From Diabrotica undecimpunctata (taxonomy: Eukaryota > Arthropoda > Insecta > Coleoptera > Chrysomelidae): a DNA stretch of 64,000 bases. The notes under the pieces are model-generated. The model was not told where the DNA came from, did not search any database, and was given only the letters and a program-made list of their open reading frames with translations. Below, one piece after another: positions 12,841-24,545 of the stretch. Numbering within the stretch: the first letter of the stretch is position 1; the number at the start of each line of letters is the position of its first letter. The DNA is taken from NCBI RefSeq assembly GCF_040954645.1, contig NC_092809.1, positions 84,728,573 to 84,792,572 on the forward strand, written 5' to 3'. The position numbers and the translations under genes are program-made.

Positions 12841-13109
12841 CAGATTGAACCAATTTAAAACGGAACATACAATTTAATATATGTCTGTTTGAACTGCATT
12901 TGAAATAGTGGACCAATATAAAACTTGGACAAAAATAAATACATACCCGGTGATAGACATTGTATAAAATATCGTTCAACTATCTGTCTCCTTTAAAGGA
13001 AAGAGGAGTTTGCCTAATAGTCGGAGAGATAGAGCCGAAATTTTGAACTGATCAGTAATATGACATTTCTCTATTGGAATATATTCATTGTATCTGGGTT
13101 AAGACTTTG

Positions 13110-13430
13110 CCTTACAGGCGGACGTCCCTCGTGGTACAGGGGGTGGCTATATAGGGATGAAGTTGAAATTTTTTTCGGAAAAATTAACGATCGATAATAT
13201 GGCTGAAAATTTGCCCAGAGTAAGATCTTGGTATAACTAGACGAAATCCCAAAGGGCGGACGCGAGAGTGGATACATAAGGGGTGGCGGACAGGGGTGAA
13301 GTTGCAATTTTTTGGGGAAAAATTAACGATAAGTAATATGTCCGCCATTTTCATGGCTTATTATTTAGCCCCTAAAAACTCTAAATCCAAAAGGGCGGAC
13401 AGCTGGGTTGGTACAGAGAGCCACAAAACG
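13110..13430. repeat. subterminal tandem repeat, period about 140 bp
   Basis: Two to three diverged units each start with a GGCGGAC motif (about 13118, 13255 and 13398). The first two share GAAGTTGAAATTTTTT/GAAGTTGCAATTTTTT and GAAAAATTAACGAT followed by RTAATATG. Subterminal tandem repeats are common in larger DNA transposons, where they can bind transposase. Confidence 0.7.
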
Positions 13431-13698
13431 GGGTCAAATGTACCACTTGCCTGCGCATTTTAGGTCTCGGTAACAATTTTCAAACTGATTTTATTATGAT
13501 ATTTTTATACCGATTGATTTGAAAATTTGTATGCTCACTGCTGTTACTATTCTGAGAAGCGTCAAGTAGAGTTTTCCTCAAAATTTTCCAAAAAAATTTC
13601 CGTAAATGAAAATTTTCGTAATTTTTTGAGGTAAAATCTAATTTGTAGAACCCTTTTAATTTTCTGTAAGTTATACCATGATTTTTTTCCAAAAATTT

Positions 13699-14055
13699 TC
13701 AAACGATTTTTCCGATAAGAAAAAAAAAATTTAGAAAAACTTCGTCATTTTTCTCACTCTCATTGATGTTATCACATTCATAATCTTCGTCACTTTTACT
13801 TTCAATAATATCACATTCATTATCTGCTTCATTTTCAATCACTACTTCTCGAACTGATTCTGGCATCTGAGGTCCACTAAACCATTTGAATTTATATGTT
13901 TCATCTTCAAACTCCCAACCATGTTCTTCAACAATCAATTCTGTTGGTACTTTTTTATGAGCATTTGTCCAAATATTTGAAATATAATGAGCTCGCAGTA
14001 GATGTTGGTGTAATTCATCTTGACATGGTGGTAAGCTTGAAGCATCGAAATTTTT
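13699..14055 (-). pseudogene. coding remnant of unknown family inside the transposon
   Basis: On the minus strand a frame runs from about 14055 through 13699. It includes LPPCQDELHQHLLRAHYISN, IWTNAHKKVPTEL, HGWEFEDETYKFKWFSGPQM and an acidic C-terminal region rich in Asp, Glu and Ser. The LPPxxDxLxxHxxRAxY..W pattern looks like a conserved protein family, but I could not assign a function. No ATG fits the upstream part, so this is treated as a decayed gene, possibly the transposon's own second protein. Confidence 0.5.
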
Positions 14056-14455
14056 TAGTTTTTTTTTAAGGCTCGTTCACATCATGCAACTTATACTGCC
14101 GGTTAAATAGTAAAAATCTGACATCGATTACTTTTCTTTTTGGAATTGTTCTCGTCAGTCCTGTTCCATATAAGTGACTAAGGTTTCAAAAACTTCATTA
14201 CAATCGAAGTCAGTCAAATCGAAGTTGAATAAAAGCATCTTGATACTTATTACATTTAGCGCATGCGTCTAGAATTACTGATCTAAATGAACGCGCATCA
14301 TTATTATTTTAATATTTTAAAATAATAATGATGCAAAATTAATGTCCAAACAGAATTTGTAAAATTATAATTAACTAATGAAAAAAAATTCAATCAACTT
14401 GAAAGTTAAAAAAAAATCGATTGCCTGTAAAGTCGGTTTTACGGGCGAAGATTTT

Positions 14456-14955
14456 ACGTGACAACGTCTTTTTCTCGGTAGAATATTTATTGATATGAAT
14501 ATTATTAAATTGCACAATAGGAACAAGGAATTGAATGAAAATAAGAATTGCACAAATTTTAACTATAGAAATATATTTTGTTTACTAAAACATTGTACAT
14601 GTAAACTTAAACTTAACTAATTTCTATTTGAGTGATTTTGTTGAGGATAGGACGATGATAGGAGAAATATGAAATGAAAGGAAGTGTTTCTGCTGTAATG
14701 TGTCTTGAACGCCAAGAACGCTCGAGAAAGACAGAGACACAAGCACGGAAGCACGCACCGATTCAACGCGCCTAATTCTCTAGTGCTGCGCGCGCAGCGG
14801 ACCGATCATGTTTGAGTGGGAGAGAGACGCAAGGCATTCGCCGGTCCGGCGGGCCTCTCTCTCGTTCGGTGACTCACTGTAACAGACGTGAGCGGGCGTT
14901 ACACTTTTTCATGAATGACTCCGAGCCACAACCTAATTTAAGACGTTGTCACGTC
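14456..14955. repeat. 500-bp segment with 15-bp inverted repeats and GC-rich island
   Basis: ACGTGACAACGTCTT (14456-14470) is the exact reverse complement of AAGACGTTGTCACGT (14941-14955). Between them lies the most GC-rich stretch of this part of the window (about 14700-14900), with CGCGCGCAGCGGACC and CGGTCCGGCGGGCC. Composition and inverted ends suggest a separate nested insertion such as a MITE. No coding frame was recognised. Confidence 0.55.
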
Positions 14956-15534
14956 AAAAAAATATTGAAAATATCTACAAAGTAAATTTCAAAACTTAAA
15001 AAATTGATAATTCCACTATTAAATTGATTTTTATTAATAATTATTTATAAAATGTTAAAGGAATTCTACAATTTGAATTTTACCTATTGATAAATAGAAA
15101 TAATATATTTTGTATTTGATTATTAATGTAATAATAAATCAAATTTTTCTTATATCTGAACAATCATTATTTATGCAATGTAAATTTAAAAACCTTTTTA
15201 TTGTAATAAAAAATAAGTAAAATTACTATTTGTTATACCAAAAATATTTAATAGTTAACATTATAAATTCGGCCCTATCTCTTGGACTATAAGGAAGCGA
15301 TAAGTGGATTGACAGCATAATAACTGCTTTTTAAGTCTAGTTTTTCAGTGATTCTAGGCAACCTATTTGGGTGGAGTTTTGACTTGTTCTTGAATGAGTT
15401 CCGAATCCAGTAGCCCGCTGAAGTATTGGATTTTTATAATATAATTATTTGACAACCTTTTGTTGGCCAACCACCTAGAGCGGAGTTGAGCCGAAATACA
15501 TTGATTTCGTATGTTCCGTTTTAAATTCGTTCAA

Positions 15535-15538
<4 letters not shown>

Positions 15539-15614
<76 letters not shown>
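15539..15614. repeat. TA microsatellite between two elements
   Basis: Pure (TA)n lies between the right end of the DNA transposon and the outer end of the LTR element at 15615. Both elements therefore appear to have used this repeat as target. Confidence 0.95.
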
Positions 15615-15619
<5 letters not shown>

Positions 15620-16867
15620 GTGATATCAAGAATTTTAATTTTAAAACTTTACAAAAAATATATAAAACATTATTAAAAATTTTTGATTTATGATTTATAT
15701 CACACCTTTCAATTTTGTTATCTCAGGTTTTACTCGTGCTTCACTATCTATACTTTACAGCTGATGGGTTAGGTCCAAAGAATAACAGAATAAAACAACA
15801 TAATATGATATGAAAATACTGTAATAAAATAAACTGATTAAAATACCTCCAAAAATTATTAGCATACAATGTTTATCAAACAAAATTCGTTCTACGTACG
15901 TGAACCTTCAATAATGCATGGATAATATAATACAATTACAATCTAAAGTCCAGCTTATTATTCTACATAAACAAATCAACTAATATTCAGTGTCCTTCCT
16001 AATGCAATTTTGATATATCGATTGTACCAAGAAAAATTTGTATGAATTATCCAATTCTCTCCAGAGCTCCGTGTCCCCTCTCAGAACAAATTTGATCTCC
16101 TTCGACTATCGACTATCCTATTACTAATATGATATAATATTATTTGACCAAAAATTCTCAAATTGAATATATTATGAATGTGTCTCCCGTTGAAACGCTT
16201 CCTCTGCCTTGAGTTGTCCAATTCCTCGTTCTATGCAAAATTAACTATCAGTTCTCAGCAGCCTCCTATGTAATTTGCAATATTAAACAAGATATTGAAT
16301 TTAGTGTCTTCAATGCTCTCCTTCGAATGCACGTACCTTTCCAATGATGCTAGCCTCTTTTCCTCTCGCCAAACTTAATCTCTTGTTCCGAAATAAACAG
16401 CGATACGTATAATACAAGTAGGAAAAGTTTACTTACAAATTTGTACCAGATCAACTATCGTCGGACACACTTACTTCACCAACTCACAACTTATTCTTTA
16501 TCACTTGCTACCCTTGGAGACCAACTCGAAAACCAACCATTCACTTTAAGAAACTGAAACCTCATTATACACACCCATCACCACTTTCCAAATTCTCGGC
16601 CAATCAGAAATTTGCATACCACTCCCATATAAAATCAGAAATACCTACAAACTTTCCTAATTTATATTATTTCTACAAGAACACTTAATTTCTACTGGGT
16701 ATTTACATATTCCGAAAAATCATTAATTATTAACTATTTTTACTGTCCTGTTTATGGCGCAAACCCGGATTACGGAACACTTTATGGCTTATGGAGGAAA
16801 ACTATCGTTAACTTCTATTTATTTTACCCGCACTATTCACTTGTTATATTTATACAAAAGATTATTT
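15615..16867 (-). mobile_element. 3' LTR of the minus-strand LTR element, part 1
   Basis: This segment matches 26130-27445 almost base for base, beginning TTAATGTGATATCAAG. It is missing a few short stretches, notably about 40 bases found at 27095-27140. At 16856-16867 (AAAAGATTATTT) it is interrupted by an I-type element and resumes at 22402. Because gag lies to the right and reads leftward, this is the 3' LTR in element orientation. Confidence 0.9.
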
Positions 16868-17164
16868 TATTCGACTCTGAACATAGTAGCTAATACGTGT
16901 TTTAAATCGAGCTCTCATAATTAATTTAAAAACTAGTGAAATACTAAAAATATTTTCGTTAATTAGTGATCCAGCAGTGAAATATCAAAAATAAACACAA
17001 CAGAGATAGTAAGTTACTTTAAACATAACAGTTTTTACTATTATCAAATATTATTTTGGATAACCTACAAAATCTAGGACAGGTATTTATACCAAACCTG
17101 TTCCACTACAGACTAAGAAGGTTGTTTGCCAGGACCGTACTCCAGTTACAAATGATAATTAAAA

Positions 17165-18553
17165 ATGGATAGTTCTATTCAATCTGAAATTCCTACAACT
17201 AACAATACACCAAACAGCTCCTCATCATATCAATTTAATGGATCACCTACATATTCTTTCGTAACCAATCAAACACCACAATCCAATATATTTCCATCAA
17301 GAAAACAAGCAATTATTTTTCATTCAATTGAAAATACCAAACTAGATGATTACTTGTCCGCTTTGAGTCATCTGATACAACCAACCCAGATATCCTTCTG
17401 TTCCAAATTATCAAATAATAGAGTATGTATTTATTTAGCAAACGAAAAACTAGCTGAGGATTTCATAAACAGAAATGAAAAAATTCAAATAAACCATCAA
17501 CTCTTACAAGCTCGTAGACTAATTAGCCCCAGTCAGCGATTAGTATTATCCAATGTCTGTCTCTCAATCCCACACTCAGTCCTAATATCCGCATTAAAAT
17601 CACACGGATTAAATCTTCTGTCACCTATAACATTCCTAAGAATAGGCACATCAACACCACAATTCCAACATATTTTGAGTTTCAGACGCCAAACATACAT
17701 AATAATAGTCTCCCGTTTTATCCAGCCATTACCTGATTCTTTTCTTATCACATATGAGGAAACGACATACAGAATTTTCCTCTCATTAGATAACCAAGCT
17801 TGTCAAACATGTAAACAAACCAACCACTTAACAAAAAATTGTCCAATGTCTACTGCGATTACAACAGATAATTCAACATCAAATAATCCAGTTCCAAATA
17901 TAAACCCAATTGAAAATACAACTAATCTATCAACTCAAAAAACCCAGAAAAACACTAAACAACAACAATCAAAAGAAGAAAGCACACAACAAGAAACCCA
18001 ACCACAAAATAACCAACAAGAAAAACCACACATGCAGCTAACCAAAGAAGATTCAGAAACAACAAACTACCCAAAAATAGATATAGAAAATAAGGCAACG
18101 CATATAAACACAGGGAAAGCACAAAACAAACGCACAATCTCCCAAGTCTCTCCACCAACTACTACATCTACAGAGGAACCTACTTTTATTACACCAAAAA
18201 ATAAAGAGAAGAAAGTAAAATCAGATCAAAATGTCAAACCACAAAAAACACTAGAAGAAATGCTAAGATACTGTAAACCTTTATTTGAGAACCCAAATTC
18301 CAACTACCCTATAACTTACGAACAGTTATTAGACTTTTTTGAAAACTGTGAGAACTCACCAGACCCGTTAAGTGTCACCAAAATGTATACAGAAGAAACA
18401 GCAGAGGTCACAGATCTATTAACTAATATATACCCTTACCTAAAGGACCGAAAAATTAAAGTCAAATGCACTCGAATAAAAAATAAAATATTAAAGCAAA
18501 TCAACTTAGACCTTCAAACAGACTTAGAAAGCGACGCATCAATAGAAAATTAA
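17165..18553 (+). CDS. I-type element ORF1, gag-like RNA-binding protein
   Basis: 462 residues, intact. The first 40 residues are Ser/Asn/Thr-rich. Residues about 45-220 form the nucleic-acid-binding region of ORF1 proteins of this group, ending with the PRE_C2HC segment (LPDSFLITYEETTYRIFLSL) and one zinc knuckle CQTCKQTNHLTKNC (C-x2-C-x4-H-x4-C) at about 217-230. A Gln/Asn/Thr-rich linker follows, then a Lys-rich patch and a folded C-terminal domain from about 360. ORF1 proteins bind the element RNA and carry it as a ribonucleoprotein. The ATG at 17165 is the first in frame, with a favourable A at -3. Confidence 0.9.
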   Translation: MDSSIQSEIPTTNNTPNSSSSYQFNGSPTYSFVTNQTPQSNIFPSRKQAIIFHSIENTKLDDYLSALSHLIQPTQISFCSKLSNNRVCIYLANEKLAEDFINRNEKIQINHQLLQARRLISPSQRLVLSNVCLSIPHSVLISALKSHGLNLLSPITFLRIGTSTPQFQHILSFRRQTYIIIVSRFIQPLPDSFLITYEETTYRIFLSLDNQACQTCKQTNHLTKNCPMSTAITTDNSTSNNPVPNINPIENTTNLSTQKTQKNTKQQQSKEESTQQETQPQNNQQEKPHMQLTKEDSETTNYPKIDIENKATHINTGKAQNKRTISQVSPPTTTSTEEPTFITPKNKEKKVKSDQNVKPQKTLEEMLRYCKPLFENPNSNYPITYEQLLDFFENCENSPDPLSVTKMYTEETAEVTDLLTNIYPYLKDRKIKVKCTRIKNKILKQINLDLQTDLESDASIEN

Positions 18554-18574
18554 TAACACATCATTTTCAACTCT

Positions 18575-21500
18575 CTAATTCAATGGAACATAAATGGGTA
18601 TTACACCCATTTAGAAATGTTAAAATTACTAATTTCAAAACATAAACCTAGTCTGATATGTTTACAAGAAACCCACTTCAAAAACAACAAAGCTCATGAC
18701 TTGAAGAATTTCAATTGTTTTTTTAGAAATCGAGAAAATTCGAAAATTGCAAGCGGAGGGGTAGCAATCTACATAAAAGATAGCTTTGACGCTAAACTGA
18801 TAAAACTCACAACAACTATTGAAGCAATTGGAATTAGAGTCACAGACACAATTTCTTTTTCAATTTGCAATATTTACATTCCCCCCAATAAAGAACCCGA
18901 TTCAAAAGAAATTTCAAACTTAATAAATCAACTACCTGCTCCAAGGATAATAATTGGAGATTTCAATGCACATAATCCGTTATGGGGTTCAGCAAAACTA
19001 AAATCTCTAGGTCAAAAAATAGAAAAAATAATAGAAGAAGTCAACCTAAATATTCTTAACGACGGACAACATACGCGCTTTGACACAAGAACAGGTGAAG
19101 GCTCTTGTATAGATCTATGTATTTGCGAACCATCAATTACACATACTCTTACGTGGGATGTGTTACCAGATCTATATGATAGTGATCACTACCCTATCAT
19201 AATAAGCAATGAACTACAATCAACTACCCCGCAACAACTAAAATGGAATTTAAAAGGCGCAAATTGGACAGAATTTCAAAATTACGTTGAAAACAACCTG
19301 CAAAACCTAAATGACAATGTAGATATAGACAAAACAATATACTCTCTGACAAATGTAATCACAGAATCAGCAAAAAAGTACGTTGGAATAATTAAGTACG
19401 ATCACAAACATCAGTCGGTACCTTGGTGGAATCATGACTGCAAAGAAGCATTAAAACAATCGAAACAAGCTTTTAATAAATTCAAACGACAAAAAACTCA
19501 AGAAAATTCTATAGAATTCAAAAAATTAAGGGCAGTCGCTAGGTATACCATTAAAAAAGCCAAACGTGACTCTTGGAGAGAATATGTCACCACAGTACAT
19601 AGTTCAACTCCTATAACAGCTATATGGAAAAAAGTCAACAAAATGTCTTGTTCCAAACCCCATAGAGCAATAAACTTTTTAACTTAAAATAACACTATTT
19701 ATAAAAGCCCAGAAGAAATATCCAATATACTAGCATCTACTTATGAATATAACTCAAGTAACTTAAATTATACTTCCAATTTCTTAAAAATCAAAATAAA
19801 AGAAGAAAAAAATCCTATAGAATATTACGATCAAAACAATAACGATCTCAATATACAAATAACAAAGGAAGAATTAGAAAATGTATTTCAGAATTGTAAG
19901 AACACTTGTCCTGGACCCGACAATATACCGTTTATATTTCTTAAAAATTTAGGCCCTCAATCTAAAGAACACCTACTCAAAATCTACAATATAATCTTAT
20001 CCAGAAACGTATTTCCTAAATCATGGAAAAATTCAATCATAATACCTATTCAAAAACCAACTAAACCAAAATCAGATCCACAAACATATCGACCGATATC
20101 ACTCACATGTAGCATAGGTAAAATATTAGAAAAGATAATAAACAATAGGCCTATGTGGTATTTAGAAGCAAACAAATTAATTATTCCAGAACAATGTGGT
20201 TTCCGAAAACATCGCTCAACTTTAGACAATCTCGTTGACTTAGAATCAGAAATCCACGAAGCATTTGCAATAAAACAGCATTGTGTTGGAATATTTTTTG
20301 ATATAAGCAAAGCATATGATACAGTTTGGAAATATTCAATCATTAAAACACTCAGCAGCTGGTTAATAAGGGGTAACATATTAAAATACATTTCAAATTT
20401 TCTTGAAAACAGACAATTTCAAGTTCGAGTTGACGGAACATATTCTCAAACAAAAATTCAACAAAATGGTATACCACAAGGATCAAATTTAAGCACAACT
20501 TTATTCTTAGTAGCAATAAATTCGATATTAACACAAATTGAAAACCCCGTCAAAGCTAGATTATACGCTGACGACCTAGTTATTTTCTGTAGAGGAAAAA
20601 ACATAACAACGATTCACAATCACATTCAAAAAGCGTTAACACACATTGAGAAATGGTCAGCTAAAAGTGGACTTCAGTTTAACACTACAAAAACGAAAGC
20701 AATCTGTTTCTCAAAGAGAAATCAAATCCAAACAAAAGAATTATATCTACACGAACAAAAACTAGATTATGTAGAAGAAATACGATTCTTGGGTATGACG
20801 TTTGATAAAAAATTAACTTGGAAGACACATATTCAACAGCTGAAAAAATCCTGTCTACCTGGTATAAATTTACTACGATCCCTTGCCTTTAAAAACTGGG
20901 GTGCCGATTATTCAAGTTTAATACTTATTTACAAATCCATAATTCGATCAAAACTTGACTATGGAGCCATCGTCTACAACTCCTCCAAACAAACACATTT
21001 GAAGTCACTGGATATTATCCAAAATAGATGTCTACGTATTTCTTTAGGTGCTCACTACACAAGTCCCATTCAAAGTCTTTATTGGGAAAGTGGAGAACTT
21101 CCTCTTTCTTTCAGAAGACAATATCTAAGCCTAACATATGCAGCGGCAGTGTCATCAAACCGAAATAATCCAGTACTGCATAACGTTTTTGCTGATAGAC
21201 TTACAAATAAATTCCAACAAACATATCAAATTGATCATCCTTTTTACTTTCGTATAAAATCATACTTATCCAAATTAAATTTTCAATTTCCAAAAACCTA
21301 TGATACCTCTTCAATCCACAACCCAGCACCATGGACAATATCTATTCCTGATATCGACATCAGTCTAACAAGCCTAAGAAAATCAGAGATATCATCAACC
21401 ATCATTAAACAAAAGTTTTATACACTATTAAACAGATATGGCAATACCTACAACGTATACACCGATGCGTCAAAAAATAAAGACAGAGTTGGAGCAGCAA

Positions 21501-22252
21501 TTTATTCGGAAGACTCCTCAGTTAGTTTCAAATTGCCATCAATTACAACCATCTTTTCGGCTGAATTATTTGCAATCCTAAAAGCACTATTGTTAATACA
21601 AAAGAAAAACAAAGAAAGATATATAATAATCACAGATTCTTTAAGTTCATTATCCTCACTGACTCAATTGTACTGTGACAACCCCCTTCTACTTCTTATT
21701 AAAAAAGAACTTAAAAACATTGCAAATAAGAACATCCAAGTTCACTTTTTATGGGTGCCTTCTCATATAGGAATTGAAGGTAACGAAGTTGTAGATAAAC
21801 TGGCTAAGAACGCACCAACTAACCCGATGTCCGAAGAAAGTAATGTATTGGTACAAAACGATTTAAAACCATACCTAAAACAAAAAATAATTCAAAAATG
21901 GCAAGAAACTTGGAACAACACTCCATCAAGGCTATACGAAGTCAACAAACATTCACATCTTTGCAAACCAAAAATAAAAGACAGGAGAGAGCAAGTGATA
22001 CTTACCCGTCTCCGTATCGGCCATACACGACTTACTCATGACTATTTATTACAGCGCAAAAATAAACCAGTGTGTGAAGTGTGCAACAGTGTTTTAACGG
22101 CTAAACATTTTTTAATACAGTGTCCCAAATATAATAGTGAACGACTCAAATATAACATACCCAACTCCCTAAGAAATGCCCTAGAAGAAACTATAGACAC
22201 CCGAAAAATATTTTCCTATCTTAAAGACTGCCAACTCCTTCAAAAGATCTAA
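18575..22252 (+). pseudogene. I-type element ORF2, endonuclease-RT-RNase H, one premature stop
   Basis: The frame can be read upstream of the ATG at 18617 to about 18575 (QWNINGY, a usual APE endonuclease start). The endonuclease contains CLQETHF, GDFNAHNPLWGS and YDSDHYPIII. A TAA at 19685-19687 interrupts the frame; reading continues in the same frame on the other side, so this is a point change and not a frameshift. RT follows with CPGPDNIPF, TYRPISLTCSIGK and the catalytic RLYADDLVIF (about 20560). RNase H carries YTDASKNK, SAELFAIL, ITDSLSSL and the late histidine/aspartate region VPSHIGIEGNEVVDKLA. The tail has CEVCNSVLTAKHFLIQC. The enzyme nicks target DNA and copies element RNA there; this copy would make only a truncated product. 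Confidence 0.92.
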
Positions 22253-22401
22253 AATGAACATTGTAACACACAAAGATATTATTATTATTATTATTGTAAA
22301 CTAATGTATATTTTACTTATTGTATCTATATTGTATTAATCTAAATACGCTAAGGACCCTGCGTGGTTGATGCGTTAATAAAATAAAAAAAAATTAAAAA
22401 A

Positions 22402-22538
22402 AAAAGATTATTTATGACTAAGATTACCTTTGGTTAATTCCAGGCAGCTCGAAGTATTTTTATTTTCTATAATGTCTGAAATATTGATTTCATCGTACAT
22501 TTAATATTTTTACTCTTCAATTTTGAATACCACAATAA
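22402..22538 (-). mobile_element. 3' LTR of the minus-strand LTR element, part 2, with polypurine tract beside it
   Basis: Resumes the LTR after the nested I element, matching 27434-27568. The LTR's 5' end (minus strand) reads TTATTGTGGTATTC. Directly outside, on the minus strand, AAATAGCGGGGAG (about 22539-22551) fits the polypurine tract expected next to a 3' LTR. Confidence 0.8.
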
Positions 22539-22874
22539 CTCCCCGCTATTTGATTCGCCGAAAAACTCTTTATCATTTTTTTTATAAAATGACAAAAGTT
22601 TTTCAAGGGTCAAATTATTACAATATTTTATTGAAATTTACTCATGATATCGATAAATGTCGTGAATGTTACAAATCCTACCGCAAAATTCGCAACAACA
22701 CTTTGATCTCATTTTAGGATCGTACAGCAAACTGATCTGATCTAAGTTCTCTTTAGTTTCATTCGCTACCGAATCCAGTTTAGCTGATCCTGAAAAAGCT
22801 TTCCTGTGTGTTTTTTGTGAGTTTTTGTACCCGATATTTTTTTTGATATGGACAGATGAAACAGGTATTTGAGA

Positions 22875-23679
22875 TCATTGTTTCTGCAAGTTTTCTACAT
22901 CAAAGCTTGATCTTGAATTCGAAAAAACAAATTTACTGGCTATAACATAAGATTCTAATTCCACAATTTTTCGTTTTTGTTCTCCTAAAAGTTTTAACAA
23001 TCTGTCAATTTTCATGTTTAAACTTTCTTCTATAAATGTAAATTTATTTAGGCGATCCATTTTTTTTCAGTCCTTTTTTGTCATCAGTTTTCATTTCCAG
23101 CAACATCTGCAAATTTTTCTTTTCAAATTTTACAGCTTCCAACTCGGAAATTAATTCCGTTTTCTCCATCTCGCATACTTCTTCTTCAAACACCTCCGTT
23201 TCAATTATATCTTTTCCCTTTTCTTTTATCAAACCTGATTTTTCTTTTTCTTCTTCGGCTGAGCTCATCTCTTATTTTGCGGAATTCCCTATTCCTTTTT
23301 TTAATTTTGTTTTCTGCTTTTTCTTCTTTCTCTGTCCTTGCTTCGTTGTCAAATTCATTTCCACGGTTTGTTCTTTGTCTAAATCATCATTTATCCGATT
23401 CTCATCTTCCTTGTCCTTTTCCATGTTTTCTCCACATTTTATTTTTCTTTTATCCTCATTTTGTTCACATGTGTTCACGGTCCATAGTATTTCTTCACAA
23501 AATTCTGGGTTTTCGTCCATAATGGCCATCTCTTCCCTGTCCTCCTCCTTTAGTTCTTTTTCTTTTCTATTTTCAATTTCCATTTGGTATTCCGAGCGCC
23601 ACTTTTCTACTCTTTTCATTTCTCTTATAACTTCTTTTTCTTCCGGTTTCTTTTCTATTTTGTTGTCGGTTGCCGACAA
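22875..23679 (-). pseudogene. acidic coiled-coil coding remains in the LTR element
   Basis: Minus-strand frames 23679-23272, 23268-23044 (same frame, one stop between) and 23060-22875 (shifted) encode a highly charged Glu/Lys-rich protein with long predicted helices (for example MELISELEAVKFEKKN-like heptads in 23268-23044). They occupy the place where RT, RNase H and integrase would be in an autonomous element. No polymerase or integrase motif is present. Function unknown; a Gag-associated or acquired coiled-coil segment is possible. Confidence 0.5.
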
Positions 23680-23834
23680 TTCTTCTGTACCTCTTCTTTT
23701 CTGGTTCTCTCTTGTCTCAACCTTTTTTTTTTTCTTCTTTCTTCTCGTTCTCCCTTTTTTTTCTTCCTTTTCTTTTCCTCTTCTAATTGATTTATTACCT
23801 GTATTTCCAGTTTGTTCTCTACTGTCGTATTGAT

Positions 23835-24248
23835 TTATTTATGGTTTCCCTGTTCATTTGTTCTTTCAACAATTTTCGTCATATCTGTTTCTTGTCCCTC
23901 TTCTTTGTGGTCTGGTTCTGCTCTGAGTTCCAATTTATTTTCAAAAAAATTAATCGTGATGTGTTTTTCGCTCAACTCATCTATTCCCGCTATCATATCA
24001 TGATTTAAATCGTCGATCACCACACATTGCATAATATAGAAATTTTCTCCCACTCTGATCCGTACTCCCAAACCTTCATTTACTGTCGTCAATTTTTTAT
24101 TGTTCGCACCCACTAAAGCAACCCTAGGAATCTTATACACAAATCTGTCCAAATTCAATTCTTTTACTAAATTTCTATTAATTAATGATATTTCCGATCC
24201 AGAATCAATCAAAATTTTAATCGCTTTATTTTTTATACATAAATGCAT
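23835..24248 (-). CDS. retropepsin-like aspartic protease of the LTR element
   Basis: 137 residues. The catalytic loop is IKILIDSGSEISLINRNLVK (D-S-G), near residues 9-28. A flap-like hydrophobic region and the conserved second element HDMIAGIDELSEKHITINF (the GxD..  segment before the protease C-terminus) follow. It is in the same frame as the gag remains to the right but separated by about 300 bases with stops. The enzyme would process Gag. It ends with a short acidic tail. Confidence 0.75.
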   Translation of the reverse strand: MHLCIKNKAIKILIDSGSEISLINRNLVKELNLDRFVYKIPRVALVGANNKKLTTVNEGLGVRIRVGENFYIMQCVVIDDLNHDMIAGIDELSEKHITINFFENKLELRAEPDHKEEGQETDMTKIVERTNEQGNHK

Positions 24249-24545
24249 CTAAAAATATTAAATTTGAATTAGAGTATTGTCTTTCGTTCCCCGCCAACTG
24301 TATAAACTCTCTCGGATGACAAAATATACCAGAGAGTTTTTTATGTTTCTTTAGTGGATGCTTTCTTGAAAATCCTGTCTGGGCTCACTGCATCTATCTT
24401 CTTCCTCTCGTTCTAGGGATACATGGTTCATTTGTCTTCTGTCTAGTCTTTGAAAGCTTTGGTTGTTTCTCTCGCCCCTTTGATCGTTAATATTCCTATG
24501 TCCCTATTGTTCCTTCTATGTGTTTTGTTTTGTGTGCCGTTTCTG

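Larger units (their letters stand above)
12841..15538. mobile_element. 2.7-kb DNA transposon with 30-bp terminal inverted repeats
   Basis: The left end 12841-12870 starts CAGATTGAACCAATTTAAAA. The right end, read on the minus strand from 15538, starts CAGATTGAACGAATTTAAAA and agrees over 30 bases with one mismatch. Both ends are directly flanked by TA repeats, consistent with a TA target site. Inside are a 140-bp tandem repeat near the left end, a minus-strand coding remnant (13699-14055) and a GC-rich island with its own inverted repeats (14456-14955). No complete transposase with recognisable catalytic motif was found, so the superfamily is unassigned and the copy is probably non-autonomous. 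Confidence 0.75.
16868..22401 (+). mobile_element. nearly full-length I-type non-LTR retrotransposon
   Basis: The element is bounded by a perfect 12-bp target duplication AAAAGATTATTT (16856-16867 and 22402-22413) and ends in an A-rich tail. It has a 5' untranslated region of about 300 bases, ORF1 (gag-like) and ORF2 (endonuclease, RT, RNase H, zinc tail). It sits inside the LTR of another element. The presence of RNase H in ORF2 places it in the I group rather than classical jockey. One in-frame stop in ORF2 is the only visible lesion, so it is a young copy. Confidence 0.9.
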
